A stretch of 64,000 nucleotides of DNA from Algibacter miyuki (GTDB lineage Bacteria; Bacteroidota; Bacteroidia; Flavobacteriales; Flavobacteriaceae): contig NZ_JAUFQP010000007.1 in NCBI RefSeq assembly GCF_030409805.1, positions 62,001 to 126,000 on the forward strand, written 5' to 3'. The translations under genes were made by a program, and so were the position numbers. Each line of letters starts with the position of its first letter. Positions within the stretch are counted from its first letter, which is position 1. Of the stretch, positions 1 through 9,845 are shown in pieces. Under the pieces are notes generated by a model, which was not told the origin of the DNA, searched no databases, and was given only the letters and a program-made list of their open reading frames with translations.

Positions 1-276
1 TATGTAGGTGTTACCATAATTTCCAACAAACATGAAGAATTGCGCCTCATGATAACCAAACAACTCCGCAGAGCTTGCACTATTTACGCAGGAAAAGGAG
101 GCTATGGCACTAATGGTGACAGTTATGACAAAGATATTATCTACACCATAGTAACGCGCTTAGAACTTGCTAAACTGCACACCGAAATTGATAAAATTGA
201 CAGAAATGCATTTATCATCATGGGCTTAGTAAAAGATTTAAAAGGCGGGATGATAAAACGGAAACCTTTAAAATAA
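1..276 (+). CDS. YitT family protein, C-terminal part (5' end outside window)
   Basis: The reading frame is open from base 1 to a TAA at 274-276, so the gene begins upstream of the window. The visible 91 residues match the cytoplasmic DUF2179 domain that ends YitT/YebE-type membrane proteins: an ISNKHEELRLMI segment, then a Gly-rich stretch (YAGKGGYGTNGDSY), then a strand-rich segment with VVTRLELAKL-like spacing and the end DRNAFIIMG. The membrane domain is not visible. Function in the family is poorly defined (integral membrane protein with a ligand-binding-like tail). The call rests on the C-terminal domain only. Confidence 0.75.
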   Translation, partial: YVGVTIISNKHEELRLMITKQLRRACTIYAGKGGYGTNGDSYDKDIIYTIVTRLELAKLHTEIDKIDRNAFIIMGLVKDLKGGMIKRKPLK

Positions 277-300
277 AAGAGGTTAACTTAAACATAAAAC

Positions 301-1209
301 GTGAAGCAATTTTTTAGCAACGGTAAATTACTAATTTCAGGAGAATATGTTGTTTTAGATGGCGCTATAGCATTGGCGGTGCCTACAACATACGGACAAT
401 CTTTAGATGTTGAAACTATAGATGAACCTAAAATTATATGGACAAGTTTAGATGAAACCAAACAAACTTGGTTTGAAATTACTTTTGAAATTAAAGATAA
501 CACTATTCAACATTTAGGAAATGATGATGCCATTTCAAACCGGCTTCTACAGATACTAAACGCCGTAAAACAGTTAAACCCAAATTATTTAAAAGGCGCT
601 AAAGGCTTTAAAATAACCACAAAACTAGATTTTCCTAAAAATTGGGGTTTAGGCACATCGTCTACTTTAATAAACAATTTAGCAACTTGGGCACAAGTGG
701 ATCCATACATCCTTTTAGAAAATACTTTTGGAGGTAGCGGATATGATATTGCTTGCGCTAAACACGACACAGCGATTAGCTATCAAATAAAAGAGGATTC
801 AAAGGAAGTGATTGAAATTAATTTCGACCCCAACTTTAAAAACAACTTATATTTTATTCATTTGAATAAAAAGCAAAACAGCCGCGATGGCATTTCTCAT
901 TATCGTGAACATAAAGGTGATTTATCCAATTACATTAATCAAATTAACGAGATAACTCAGCAGATGTGTACTTGCCAAACATTGGAAGTGTTCCAAAACC
1001 TTATGGAAACACATGAAAACATTATAGCCGAAATAACCAAACAGACACCAGTAAAACAAGCGCTTTTTAACGACTTTAAAGGTAGTATTAAAAGTCTTGG
1101 TGCTTGGGGTGGAGATTTTATTCTAGCTGCAACTAACGCCAATCCTGAACGCTATTTTAAAGCAAAAGGCTACAATACCGTGATTCCATATTTAGATATG
1201 GTAAAATAA
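301..1209 (+). CDS. GYDIA-type GHMP kinase
   Basis: A 302-residue protein of the galacto/homoserine/mevalonate/phosphomevalonate kinase superfamily, in the Bacteroidota-specific subgroup named for its GYDIA motif (GGSGYDIACA, about residues 141-150). The N-terminus (SNGKLLISGEYVVLDGA) is the usual GHMP opening, and WGLGTSSTLINN near residue 116 is the nucleotide-binding Gly/Ser loop. The substrate is unknown; mevalonate-pathway phosphorylation is a common guess for this subgroup but is not shown here. The start is GTG at 301, because a TAA lies in frame at 289-291 and the family's usual N-terminus follows directly. It sits 24 bp after the YitT-like gene and converges on the isomerase gene. 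Confidence 0.85.
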   Translation: MKQFFSNGKLLISGEYVVLDGAIALAVPTTYGQSLDVETIDEPKIIWTSLDETKQTWFEITFEIKDNTIQHLGNDDAISNRLLQILNAVKQLNPNYLKGAKGFKITTKLDFPKNWGLGTSSTLINNLATWAQVDPYILLENTFGGSGYDIACAKHDTAISYQIKEDSKEVIEINFDPNFKNNLYFIHLNKKQNSRDGISHYREHKGDLSNYINQINEITQQMCTCQTLEVFQNLMETHENIIAEITKQTPVKQALFNDFKGSIKSLGAWGGDFILAATNANPERYFKAKGYNTVIPYLDMVK

Positions 1210-1244
1210 TCACGAGCATTTATATTCATCGAAATATAAAGCAC

Positions 1245-1275
1245 AAAAAAGCCTCAAATTAATGAGGCTTTTTTT
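1245..1275. terminator. bidirectional rho-independent terminator
   Basis: GCCTCA and TGAGGC form a stem around a short loop, with a run of A before and a run of T after. It lies between two convergent genes and can serve both. Confidence 0.85.
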
Positions 1276-1301
1276 AATATTATAATCGAATTACGTTGTT
1301 C

Positions 1302-3431
1302 TTATTGAACTTGTGTTTTAGCTCTATTATCTTCAATTTCCGCAGCATCTTTTAATGCATTGTATAATTTAGAATTCACAACATTAGATTTTTGTTGCGC
1401 AACTCTGTTTGCAGAAGATTGGTAGTTATCTAATGGTGCAGCCGGCGTAACTTTTGTTACCTGAATCATGTAAACACCATTTGCTCCATCAATTAATTTA
1501 GAAGTTTCACCTTCTTTTAATCCAAAAGCAGCACCAACAACTAACGGCTCTCTACCTGCTCCAGAAATTGTTGGAGTTTTCATATTAATCGCAGAAGCTG
1601 TACGTATACTTTTATTTTGTGATGTTGATAAATCTTCTAAGGTTGTAGCTGTTATTTTAGATCTTAACATCTCTGCTTTTTTCTCTTTTCTAAGTATTGG
1701 TAACACACTTACTGTTGCATCTTCAGCAGACATTAATCCGGCTTCATGCTTAGCAACTAATTGTGCTATAACATAACCATTAGTAATACTGAAACGTTTT
1801 AAATCACCTATTTCAGCGCCTTCTTCAAATGCCCAACGTACAATTGGTCTTTGACTTCCAACTCCAGGGATGGTTTCATCTAAAACTTTTATCCCATTAA
1901 CAGGACGTACTGTAAAGTTACGCTCTTTTGCAAGTGCTTCAAAATCATTATCAACAGCAGCAACTTCAAAACTAGAAGCATCTCTAAATACTTTATCAAC
2001 TGTAGCATCCGATGGCTCAATTAATCTAGATAAGGTTCCAACTTTAACAGCTTTAGATGTATTCTTTTGTCCTTCAACTTCAATAATATGAAAACCGAAC
2101 ATGGTTTTTACAATTCCTAAATCGCCAGTTTTACCTTCAAATTCAAAATCGTTAAATTCAGGAACCATAGTATTGTATGCATGCCAATCGTAACGACCAC
2201 CGTTTTCAACACTTCCTTGATCTGTAGAAAATTCTGTAACAAACTCAGGAAACTTAGAACGGTTAGATTTTAAAATAGTTAAAAGGCTATCCGCTGTAGC
2301 TTTCGCTTCTGCTTCAGTTTGTGTTGCTTGCGCTCCAGAACTTCTTGTTCCGATAAAAGGAATTAAAATGTGTCTAACTTTAGCTGAATCTGGAATTTGC
2401 TTTACCGCAATTAATTTAGAAATTTTGTAAGAACCATTATCTTTATAAGGTCCGTAAACATCTCCAACATTTAAGTTATAAATAGTATCAGCAATTGCTG
2501 ATGGTAAACTTGATTTAAATACAAAACGATTATCAAATTTAATATCAGAATTAGAGTTGATAAACTCTTCGTTGTTTTTAGTATTTAAAAATCCAGTTAT
2601 ATTTTCGTTAGCTTTAAGGCCTTCATTATACTCAACACGATCCGTTAAAAGCTTCTTTAAATCTTCTTGAATTGCTGCTTCATCTTCTGGACTAGCAACT
2701 TCATTAAATTCTACAAAACGAATATCTCTTGTAGCTTCTACTTCATACTTAGCAGCATGCTTACTAACGTAGCTAGAAATATCAGATTTAGTTACCTTCA
2801 CTAAACTATCTGCGATAGAAGAATAAGGTACTTGTACATATTTAATATCTACTTTATTATTCTCAAGCATATATTCCAATTCACCTTCAGCAAGTGTTCC
2901 TGTTAACCCAGCTTTTACTAAGTTAAAGTAGTTTTGTTGTAAGGCGTTGGCTGCTAATTGCTTTTCGTAATTAACCCAACTTTCGTAACCTGCAGGTGAT
3001 GTTTCCTTTAAGTTAGCAATGTATTCGTTAAGTTTAGCTTCATCAAATAAACCCGCTTCGTTTAAAAACTCAGGACTTGTTGCAAGTGCCGTTTTCAAAA
3101 GATCTTTCATTTGGTCTTTTTCTACAGAAATCCCTAATTTTTCGAACTGGCCACCTAAAACAGCTTCTCTTACTTCTTGCTCCCAAACACGATTCATGGT
3201 TTGTGTATTGCTTGAATTAGGACCTGCTTGACGTTGTGCCACTTCTACTTTTTGCAAGAAAGACTCGCGTGTAATGTCTGTGCCATTTACGGTACCCACA
3301 ATGTTTTGCGATTTTGCTGAAAGCGCATCGCTATTTTTAAATAAATCTGCTAATACGAAAGAGAATAACGCCAACGCTATTATTAAGATTAGGAAAAGTG
3401 AACGTTGTCTGATTTTATTTAAAACTGCCAT
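1302..3431 (-). CDS. PpiD/SurA-like peptidyl-prolyl isomerase, membrane-anchored
   Basis: A 709-residue protein with a short basic N-terminus and one membrane segment (about residues 10-30), then a large periplasmic part. Residues 35-200 look like a SurA/PpiD N-terminal chaperone domain. A parvulin (rotamase) domain spans about residues 345-455, with KVRHILIPF at its start, DQGSVENGGRYDW in the middle and GFHIIEVEG at its end. A second, less conserved parvulin-like region follows. The likely role is folding of outer-membrane and secreted proteins. It is last in the leftward envelope gene series but has a 349-bp gap before it, so it may have its own promoter. Confidence 0.88.
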   Translation of the reverse strand: MAVLNKIRQRSLFLILIIALALFSFVLADLFKNSDALSAKSQNIVGTVNGTDITRESFLQKVEVAQRQAGPNSSNTQTMNRVWEQEVREAVLGGQFEKLGISVEKDQMKDLLKTALATSPEFLNEAGLFDEAKLNEYIANLKETSPAGYESWVNYEKQLAANALQQNYFNLVKAGLTGTLAEGELEYMLENNKVDIKYVQVPYSSIADSLVKVTKSDISSYVSKHAAKYEVEATRDIRFVEFNEVASPEDEAAIQEDLKKLLTDRVEYNEGLKANENITGFLNTKNNEEFINSNSDIKFDNRFVFKSSLPSAIADTIYNLNVGDVYGPYKDNGSYKISKLIAVKQIPDSAKVRHILIPFIGTRSSGAQATQTEAEAKATADSLLTILKSNRSKFPEFVTEFSTDQGSVENGGRYDWHAYNTMVPEFNDFEFEGKTGDLGIVKTMFGFHIIEVEGQKNTSKAVKVGTLSRLIEPSDATVDKVFRDASSFEVAAVDNDFEALAKERNFTVRPVNGIKVLDETIPGVGSQRPIVRWAFEEGAEIGDLKRFSITNGYVIAQLVAKHEAGLMSAEDATVSVLPILRKEKKAEMLRSKITATTLEDLSTSQNKSIRTASAINMKTPTISGAGREPLVVGAAFGLKEGETSKLIDGANGVYMIQVTKVTPAAPLDNYQSSANRVAQQKSNVVNSKLYNALKDAAEIEDNRAKTQVQ

Positions 3432-3780
3432 CTGTAATTAAAATGTTTTAGAATAAACCCTTTTTGGGATTTAGCTTGTTAAATTTGGATACCTTTTGAT
3501 ACCCAATTTGATGAAAATATCGTGCGCGAAAATACCATTTTCTATTTAATAATGAAAGGGATATTTTGTATTTTGTTTATTGTATGTTAGTTTGTAGCTA
3601 TTCAGGCACTTGTTATGGGTTTAGAAGCGCTTATCCCGTCAGGTTTTTATTCCTGAAATGTTTCAGTCAAAACGTAAAAAGGAAGGTTTTCTTCTTATCT
3701 ATTTAATCTATAAGGAAAGACTAATTAATCTAAATACTATTGAAACATTCAATTTTCAATTCTAATAATAAGTTTCAATA
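3432..3780. other. gene-free stretch between ppi and hemolysin-type gene
   Basis: 349 bp without a convincing reading frame. It should hold the promoter of the isomerase gene. No clear TAnnTTTG box, RNA fold or repeat could be defended; only a small hairpin (TCAGG/CCTGA near 3638-3657) is visible. Confidence 0.5.
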
Positions 3781-5070
3781 TTAATCTTCCTCAAGAAGTT
3801 TAATTTCAACTAGATCAATTTTTGTATTAGATACTTCTAGAATGGTAAACTGAAAATCGTCCATTTTAACCACTTCATGTTGTTCTGGGATTTGTTGTGT
3901 ATGACTTACAATTAAGCCGCCCAAGGTTTCATAATTTTCACTTTCCGGAAGGTTAATTTTGTAGGTTTCGTTAATATAATCTACCTCTACCCGACCCGAA
4001 AAATGAAAGGTATCATCCTCTAACTTTTCATCCACTAAATCTACCGTATCATGTTCGTCTTCAATTTCGCCAAAAAGTTCTTCAACAATATCTTCAACCG
4101 ACATAATACCTGAAGTGCCACCATATTCATCTAAAACCACAGCAATACTTTTGTGTTTTTTAGTCAATACACCCAACACATCTTTAATTAAAACGGTTTC
4201 TGGCACAAACTCAACGGGCAACATCATTGCCTTAATGGTTTTTGGCTTTTTGAAAAGTTCAAACGAGTGAGCGTAACCTAAAATATCATCAATAGTTTCC
4301 TTATAAACCAAAATCTTGGTACAACCGGTTTCTGTAAATAAGGCGTTTAAAGTTTTTATAGATTCATTAATTTCAACAGCAATTATTTCCGTTCGAGGCA
4401 CCATAACTTCGCGTGCTTTTACTTCGGAAAACTCTAAAGCATTCTGAAATATTTGAATTTCACTATCCACTTCGTCATGTTCTTCAACCGATTCCATTTG
4501 CTCGCTGATGTAATTCCCTAATTCAACCTTTGTAAAGGCCAATTGAATTTGATCGCCTTCTGTTTTAAAAAAAGCTTTTAATACCACATCAGAAATCCAG
4601 ATTACAAAATCGGATATAAAACTAAATAACACATAAAACACATAGGCAGGAACGGCTAATGCTTTAATAAGTTTGTTGGCGTAGATTTGGAAAAACACCT
4701 TCGGAAAAAATTCCGCAGTGATTAAAATAACTATGGTTGAAATAATGGTTTGCGTTAATAAACTTAAATCGTCGAGTAAGTAATTTAAAAACCCATAAGG
4801 TGTTGGCAGCATAGACTGAAACCAACTTACAAGCAAATCGCCCATAAAAAACCCATAGAGTACCAATGCAATATTGTTACCAATAAGCATGGTGGTAATA
4901 AATTTTGAAGGTTTTGCCGTTAGCTTTTTTAACACTTTAGCCAACATACCTTCTTGCTTTTTTTCAATTTCGATATGTATTTTATTTGAAGATACATAAG
5001 CGATTTCCATACCCGAGAAAAATGCAGAAAGGATAAGTGAAACAATTATGATAATAACATAAAGGCTCAT
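3781..5070 (-). CDS. hemolysin-family CNNM/CBS/CorC protein
   Basis: 429 residues in the standard order: an N-terminal CNNM (DUF21) domain with about four membrane segments (residues 1-190), a CBS pair (about 205-335, containing AREVMVPRTEI and LDEYGGTSGIMSVEDIVEEL), and a C-terminal CorC_HlyC domain (about 345-425, with ETLGGLIV). Family members are linked to divalent cation transport or export, and the old name hemolysin is not functional evidence. The start codon directly abuts the stop of the preceding 61-residue gene, so the two are co-translated. Confidence 0.9.
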   Translation of the reverse strand: MSLYVIIIIVSLILSAFFSGMEIAYVSSNKIHIEIEKKQEGMLAKVLKKLTAKPSKFITTMLIGNNIALVLYGFFMGDLLVSWFQSMLPTPYGFLNYLLDDLSLLTQTIISTIVILITAEFFPKVFFQIYANKLIKALAVPAYVFYVLFSFISDFVIWISDVVLKAFFKTEGDQIQLAFTKVELGNYISEQMESVEEHDEVDSEIQIFQNALEFSEVKAREVMVPRTEIIAVEINESIKTLNALFTETGCTKILVYKETIDDILGYAHSFELFKKPKTIKAMMLPVEFVPETVLIKDVLGVLTKKHKSIAVVLDEYGGTSGIMSVEDIVEELFGEIEDEHDTVDLVDEKLEDDTFHFSGRVEVDYINETYKINLPESENYETLGGLIVSHTQQIPEQHEVVKMDDFQFTILEVSNTKIDLVEIKLLEED

Positions 5071-5256
5071 TTACTTGGAGTTATTGCTTTTATTTTCGAA
5101 ACGACGTCTAAAGAAGAACATAAATATAGCAAGGGCTAATAAAAACAAACTTAGGTATGCTCGACTTCTATCAATGTTCCAGATTTTGAAAACATCATAG
5201 ACTAAGTAGAGTGCGAAAGCTAAATATAAAAATTTTGAAAATTTTAAATAGTTCAT
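5071..5256 (-). CDS. small membrane protein, unknown
   Basis: 61 residues with two likely membrane helices (about 8-25 and 33-50) and a positively charged end (FFRRRFENKSNNSK), suggesting an inner-membrane protein with its C-terminus in the cytoplasm. It sits directly before the CNNM/CBS gene with no spacer, in the order expected for an operon, 119 bp after lptC. No family is recognised. The frame is credible because of the tight coupling and hydrophobic pattern, but a short hydrophobic frame is weak evidence alone. Confidence 0.6.
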   Translation of the reverse strand: MNYLKFSKFLYLAFALYLVYDVFKIWNIDRSRAYLSLFLLALAIFMFFFRRRFENKSNNSK

Positions 5257-5375
5257 TTATTGAATTTTAAACTGAGTACAAAGATAATTAAAAATACAGA
5301 AGCACGATTTTATTTGTAACACTGTTTTATGTTACTAAAATAGAATAAAGAAAAATGAAGTGGAAAGCTATAGAA

Positions 5376-5930
5376 CTACTCTTCCATACTAATAATTCCA
5401 GTAACTTCTAGAACTTCGGCATTTTTGAATTTGGTATCCGAATCAAAACCGTTCCCGTGAATAATATCGGTTTGGGTTTCAAAGGTTACCGCGTTATTGG
5501 TAAATAACCAATTCTTTTTTTGATCGTAAAAAAGTTGTTCCGATTTTAAAGAAGAGCCATCAGCCATTGTAATAACAACGTGACCTCGTAAATCGATTAA
5601 ATTCGTATCAGAATAAATAATAGCATAATCTGCAACAACAGTACTTTTTTCATTTTTATCTCCATATAAATACAGTACTAATCCATCTGTAAATTCGTTA
5701 TACGGAAAATCTCGATTGGAGAAATCGAGCATTTTTGTGCTAATTAAATTAGCTGTTACCCGACCAGAGTCGGTGTGTTTTAAGTTAACATTTTCAGCAA
5801 CACCTATAGGTTCATTTTCCGAAATGCCAATTTTCTGCACTTCTTTCAAACTATTATTGCATGAAAAAAACATAGTCATGCAACTAAGCATGACTATGTT
5901 TAAAATATAATATGTTTTAGTCTTCTTCAT
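5376..5930 (-). CDS. lptC: LptC-like LPS export lipoprotein
   Basis: 184 residues from the ATG at 5930. An upstream in-frame ATG would run into the previous gene; the chosen start gives a TAATG stop-start overlap and places a lipoprotein signal at the front (MKKTKTYYILN...MFFSCNN). After the signal, the repeated strand pattern (GRVTANLISTKML..., VVADYAIIYSDTNLIDLRGHV..., SLKSEQLFYDQKKNWLFTN) is typical of LptC/OstA-like domains that bridge inner and outer membrane in LPS transport. The position after an outer-membrane protein and a TPR protein fits an envelope-biogenesis operon. Confidence 0.85.
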   Translation of the reverse strand: MKKTKTYYILNIVMLSCMTMFFSCNNSLKEVQKIGISENEPIGVAENVNLKHTDSGRVTANLISTKMLDFSNRDFPYNEFTDGLVLYLYGDKNEKSTVVADYAIIYSDTNLIDLRGHVVITMADGSSLKSEQLFYDQKKNWLFTNNAVTFETQTDIIHGNGFDSDTKFKNAEVLEVTGIISMEE

Positions 5931-7312
5931 TAAATACTTGGTACGGTAATCGAAGCCCCTATCCAACATCCAATTTTAATAGATTGTCCAGAACAACCAC
6001 AGCTAAAAATATCTGCTTTAGCAGGTGCTTTAGCCATATAGTTTGCTACAGATGCTGCTGACGCCTTCTTTAAAGTAGGATCTACACGTGCTGCTTTTCT
6101 AGCCTCGTCTGCTGCTAACCAATATACTGCTCTTTTATTAAAGTTTGTATCTCCACAGTTGTTTGCACTAGCTGCATACATCGCTGCAATAGATAAATGT
6201 GGACGACCGTTTGATGGGTTTAATTTTAAAGATTGTCTAAAGTATCCTCTAGCCTGACCGTAGTTTCCTCTAGATTTTAGTTTAATACCAATTTTGTTGT
6301 TTAATTTGGCTTTCTTGAAGTCATCAGACTCTAAATCAATAGCTTGCTTGTAAAAAGCAATAGCTTCACTGTTTTTACCTTCTTTATCTTTCAAGATCCC
6401 TAAGTAATAAGCTGAATTAGCCGAAGGTGAAATTTCGTGGTATGCATTTACTAACTTAAAGAATAACGGATCATCAGTACAATCTTTTTCAGACATTTTA
6501 CCCGCTGCTCTTTGTAACCAAACCGCATTGGTTTTGTTTTCTTCAAAATCCTTTTCGTATAAAGGAATTAAGTTTTCACAGTTTGCTCTTGAACCTAATT
6601 TATTATCAATACCAGATGAAATTTGATCGTAAGCTTTCAAATAACTTTCACTTGATCTTTTAATGCTTTTTTCTTTTGATGTTAAGCTTGCTCCTGTAGA
6701 ATCTTTTTCAATAAGTGCATTTAGCTTTTTCGAGTAGTTTTCTACTTCACCCTCTACTTTTTCTGCAACGTCATCATATTTATTAAATAATTCTGCTGCT
6801 GATTTTTGTTTCGCATCATATAAATCAACCATTAAAGAGAAGTAAGTATATAAACTTTTTGGGTTTGTAAAGGTGTCTTTATCTGCTTTATAGGCAGCAT
6901 CAAAACATGCGTATAACTCTTCATTAGTTAAACTTAATGCCACTTTGTTATCGTATTTTAACTGGCATGCCATTGCTCCATATTCTCCAGCAGGAGTTTT
7001 GCTTGCAAAGTATTGAGCACGTTCTTCCCAAAGTTTTAAAAGATCATTAATATATGCTACTTTTTCTGCTTCTGGTGCTTTTTCAATTTTATCTTCAAGA
7101 ATTTTTTCTCCATATACGTAAATCGCTCTACTGTAACTTGGGTTTTTTGCTCTCAACTCCATAAATGGTGTATAAGCAGCTTCATAATTCTTGGACTTAG
7201 CATACTCTGACATGATAGAGAGTTTTGCCATATCTTCTTGATTGTCTTGAGCTATAAGGGCGCTCGTACTTACAAACAAAAAGGTTAATAATAGTGTAAT
7301 TTTAGTTTTCAT
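5930..7312 (-). CDS. secreted TPR protein
   Basis: 460 residues with a signal peptide (MKTKITLLLTFLFVSTSALIAQ) and helical tetratricopeptide-like repeats. The clearest are at about residues 300-385 (AYYLGILKDKEGKNSEAIAF, AKLNNKIGIKLKSRGNYGQA, RGYFRQSLKLNPSNGRPHLS). The C-terminus holds a CGCSG motif and other Cys residues (CGDTN, IGCWIG). It is likely a periplasmic scaffold. It overlaps the lptC start by one base (TAATG) and follows the outer-membrane protein gene by 18 bp. The partner is unknown; envelope biogenesis is inferred from context. Confidence 0.82.
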   Translation of the reverse strand: MKTKITLLLTFLFVSTSALIAQDNQEDMAKLSIMSEYAKSKNYEAAYTPFMELRAKNPSYSRAIYVYGEKILEDKIEKAPEAEKVAYINDLLKLWEERAQYFASKTPAGEYGAMACQLKYDNKVALSLTNEELYACFDAAYKADKDTFTNPKSLYTYFSLMVDLYDAKQKSAAELFNKYDDVAEKVEGEVENYSKKLNALIEKDSTGASLTSKEKSIKRSSESYLKAYDQISSGIDNKLGSRANCENLIPLYEKDFEENKTNAVWLQRAAGKMSEKDCTDDPLFFKLVNAYHEISPSANSAYYLGILKDKEGKNSEAIAFYKQAIDLESDDFKKAKLNNKIGIKLKSRGNYGQARGYFRQSLKLNPSNGRPHLSIAAMYAASANNCGDTNFNKRAVYWLAADEARKAARVDPTLKKASAASVANYMAKAPAKADIFSCGCSGQSIKIGCWIGASITVPSI

Positions 7313-7330
7313 GATATTAAATTTATGCTG

Positions 7331-8629
7331 TTAGTCAAATTTTCTTTTATTGAACCATCGATCGTTCAAAGATAAACTTAATTGGAAATTAACAAAATTC
7401 TCTTGAATTAAATTGCTGTTCGTGGTACCGCGTTTACCAACTTCAACACCAATATTAGCATTAGAGAAAAAGCTTCCAACTGGTAATCCCATTCCAAAAG
7501 ACATGCCAAACTCGTTTATAGATTCATTTTCTATATTTAAACCGGTGTTTTCAAAATGCATACCTGCACGATAAACCACACGTTTCAAGTAGCTTGAAAA
7601 CGAATCGTATTTAGGAATATAAAAACCACCTAATCGTACTGTAGATTGATCTTCGTAAGTTGCTGATGTGTTATTACTGTATAATTCGTTTGAGAAATCG
7701 CTTGTTTTCATGTATTCCGACTCAACACCAACAAACCATTTTCTTGGTTGGCCAATACCTACACCAAACGAAACTTTAGAAGGTAACACCAAGTCGCTTT
7801 CTTTTAAATCACCAAGATCTGTTTCTATTGTGCTTATCGGGAATTCTGTTCCATCGGTAGATGAAACAATTGTTGAAAATGAACGCTCATTTTTAGAATT
7901 TAAGCTACTCTCTGGCGTATAAGTAAGTCCTGAAACAAGTTCAAGTTTCTCATTTAACATTACTTTATACGATGCGCCGATGTTAATATTTAAACCACTT
8001 AAATCCGATCGGTTATTCTCACGTCCCTGATACTGTACAGCATCGCCTTCATCATCATACAGATAATCTATGGTGCTATTTTGGATGTTTCCGAAGTTAT
8101 ACTGAATATCTACACCAACATTTAAACCTTCAACAATTTGATATCCAAAACCTAAAAAGGCTTTATTAAGTCCGCCTTCACCTCTAAATCTATTGGAAAT
8201 CTTTTCATCTTCATAAGATTCTAGCTTATAGCCCACCGAAGAATAAGGAATTAAACCGAAGCCAAAACCAAATTTACCTACAGGAATAGCTATCGCCAAA
8301 TAATCGAAAGTTGAAGAAGACGCGTTATCGCTTCCTGAATCACTTTTTAAAGTCGTGCTTGTGTATGAACCACCAACGGTAAACTTCACAGGTCTACTTT
8401 CGTTGTTTAAAAGTTCTAAGTTTTTTCCTGCGTAAGAGGCCGGATTTCTAAGGTTAACGTGGATACTGTCAGTATAAATACTTAAACCACCCATACTCCT
8501 ATTTTCTACCGTCCCTTTAAACTTAAGACTTCCTATACCGTAAAAAGAATACGGTGATGCCGTTCCTTCTTGTCCGTAACTTTGAATTGCCATTATTGCA
8601 ATAAAAACGAATACAAGTTTTTTTATCAT
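7331..8629 (-). CDS. outer-membrane beta-barrel protein (OmpP1/FadL-like)
   Basis: 432 residues. A signal peptide (MIKKLVFVFIAIMAIQSYGQ) is followed by alternating strand segments with aromatic girdles and Gly-rich turns (FGFGFGLIPYSSVGYKL, LNVGVDIQYNFGN, GLPVGSFFSNANIGVEVGKRG), and the chain ends near the C-terminus with FQLSLSLNDRWF. This is the pattern of a 12- to 16-strand barrel. The opening GTASPYSFYGIGSLKFKG is common in Bacteroidota members. Cargo is unknown. A one-base overlap with coaX (TAATG) and tight linkage to a TPR gene and lptC suggest co-expression for envelope assembly. Confidence 0.8.
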   Translation of the reverse strand: MIKKLVFVFIAIMAIQSYGQEGTASPYSFYGIGSLKFKGTVENRSMGGLSIYTDSIHVNLRNPASYAGKNLELLNNESRPVKFTVGGSYTSTTLKSDSGSDNASSSTFDYLAIAIPVGKFGFGFGLIPYSSVGYKLESYEDEKISNRFRGEGGLNKAFLGFGYQIVEGLNVGVDIQYNFGNIQNSTIDYLYDDEGDAVQYQGRENNRSDLSGLNINIGASYKVMLNEKLELVSGLTYTPESSLNSKNERSFSTIVSSTDGTEFPISTIETDLGDLKESDLVLPSKVSFGVGIGQPRKWFVGVESEYMKTSDFSNELYSNNTSATYEDQSTVRLGGFYIPKYDSFSSYLKRVVYRAGMHFENTGLNIENESINEFGMSFGMGLPVGSFFSNANIGVEVGKRGTTNSNLIQENFVNFQLSLSLNDRWFNKRKFD

Positions 8630-9357
8630 TAATTTGAATTAAATTGTAAAATATAATTAAGTCCTTCTAAAAGAAAATTATCGTTGACAAATATGCTACT
8701 TTTTAATTGTTTAGACAAGAAATTAGTATCACCACCTGTTAAAATAACTGTTAAATCTAAAAATTTCTCTTGATACGCCGTAATATTTCCGTCAATTTCA
8801 TTTAAAACCCCATAAACAACACCTGAATGAATTGATGATTTTGTGGAGTTACCAATAATATTGCCAGGACATTCTGTATCCAATAACGGTAAATTCGCTG
8901 TTAAATTATTTAACGATGCATACCGCATACGTAAACCAGGAGAAATCGCACCACCTAAATATGCATTTTCATCGGTTACAAAATCATAGGTAATACAAGT
9001 TCCAGCATCTATTATTAACGTATTTTTCTTAGGAAATTGTTTAACCGAAGCACAAACTAAGGCTATTCTATCTACTCCTAATGTTTTAGGCGTTCCGTAT
9101 AAATTCTCAAAAGGAAGCTTCGTGTTATGATTTAATTCTGTTAAATCAAACAAAACACCTATCTCCTCAACATCCCGTTGCGTTAAACGCCCAACCGAAG
9201 ACACTATAGCCTTAGCAATAGTTGGGTATTCTTTTTTAATAACCTCAACAGCCTTTAAAACATCCATTAACTTAACAACACGTTTAGCTACAAGTTGGTC
9301 TTTTTTAAACACAGCGAGCTTAACAAACGAATTTCCAACATCAATAATTAAATACAT
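8629..9357 (-). CDS. coaX: type III pantothenate kinase
   Basis: 242 residues, normal length. It phosphorylates pantothenate in the first committed step of CoA synthesis, in the cytoplasm. Visible motifs are the phosphate-binding IIDVGNSFVKLA at the N-terminus, GVDRIALVCAS (about 98-108), the second DxGT element IIDAGTCITYDFV (about 118-130) and LGGAISPGLRMR (about 137-148). These are the ASKHA-fold signatures of CoaX. It is the first gene of the leftward series that continues through an outer-membrane protein and lptC. No BirA neighbour is visible. Confidence 0.93.
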   Translation of the reverse strand: MYLIIDVGNSFVKLAVFKKDQLVAKRVVKLMDVLKAVEVIKKEYPTIAKAIVSSVGRLTQRDVEEIGVLFDLTELNHNTKLPFENLYGTPKTLGVDRIALVCASVKQFPKKNTLIIDAGTCITYDFVTDENAYLGGAISPGLRMRYASLNNLTANLPLLDTECPGNIIGNSTKSSIHSGVVYGVLNEIDGNITAYQEKFLDLTVILTGGDTNFLSKQLKSSIFVNDNFLLEGLNYILQFNSN

Positions 9358-9495
9358 ATTTTCTATAAAACGGTAAATTTACAAAGCCGTTTTTAATTAA
9401 TTCTGAAAAACTAAATATTATCTAATTTTATTTCAATCCATAACTGAAAGAAAATCAGGTTAATGAAAATTATTTTACATTTTTTTAATTTTTTA

Positions 9496-9527
9496 TTTGG
9501 CAGATACTTTAATTGAGTGTATATTTG
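9496..9527 (+). promoter_or_regulatory. promoter of tRNA-Phe
   Basis: A TTTG at 9496-9499, a 20-bp spacer, then TATATTTG at 9520-9527 match the Bacteroidota TTTG/TAnnTTTG promoter. The tRNA starts 16 bp downstream. The bases right after the box, CAACCGC, recur at the tRNA-Gly/Leu promoter. Confidence 0.7.
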
Positions 9528-9542
9528 CAACCGCTTTAGCGA

Positions 9543-9615
9543 GGTACCTTAGCTCAGTTGGTAGAGCAAAGGACTGAAAATCCTTGTGTCCCTGGTTCGA
9601 TTCCTGGAGGTACCA
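9543..9615 (+). tRNA. tRNA-Phe (GAA)
   Basis: 73 nt folding into a complete cloverleaf: acceptor GGTACCT with AGGTACC, D-loop AGCTCAGTTGGTAGAGC, anticodon arm AAGGA-CTGAAAA-TCCTT (anticodon GAA), T arm CCTGG-TTCGATT-CCTGG, discriminator A. CCA is not encoded. Confidence 0.97.
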
Positions 9616-9845
9616 CAAAATTTTTCACAAACTCTTAATAATCATTCGATTGTTAAGAGTTTTTTGTTTTACAGCATATACTACAACTTAAAACAAAGTC
9701 AAACTCAAAAGGAATCATCATCAAAAACTTCGGAATTTAAACACCTCTCCCCCTCAAAGCAACACAACCTTCCAATCCATTACCAATTTCATCTATCAAT
9801 ATTTTTTAAATCCTTATATTTACTAGGAGTAAACACTAGGATTTT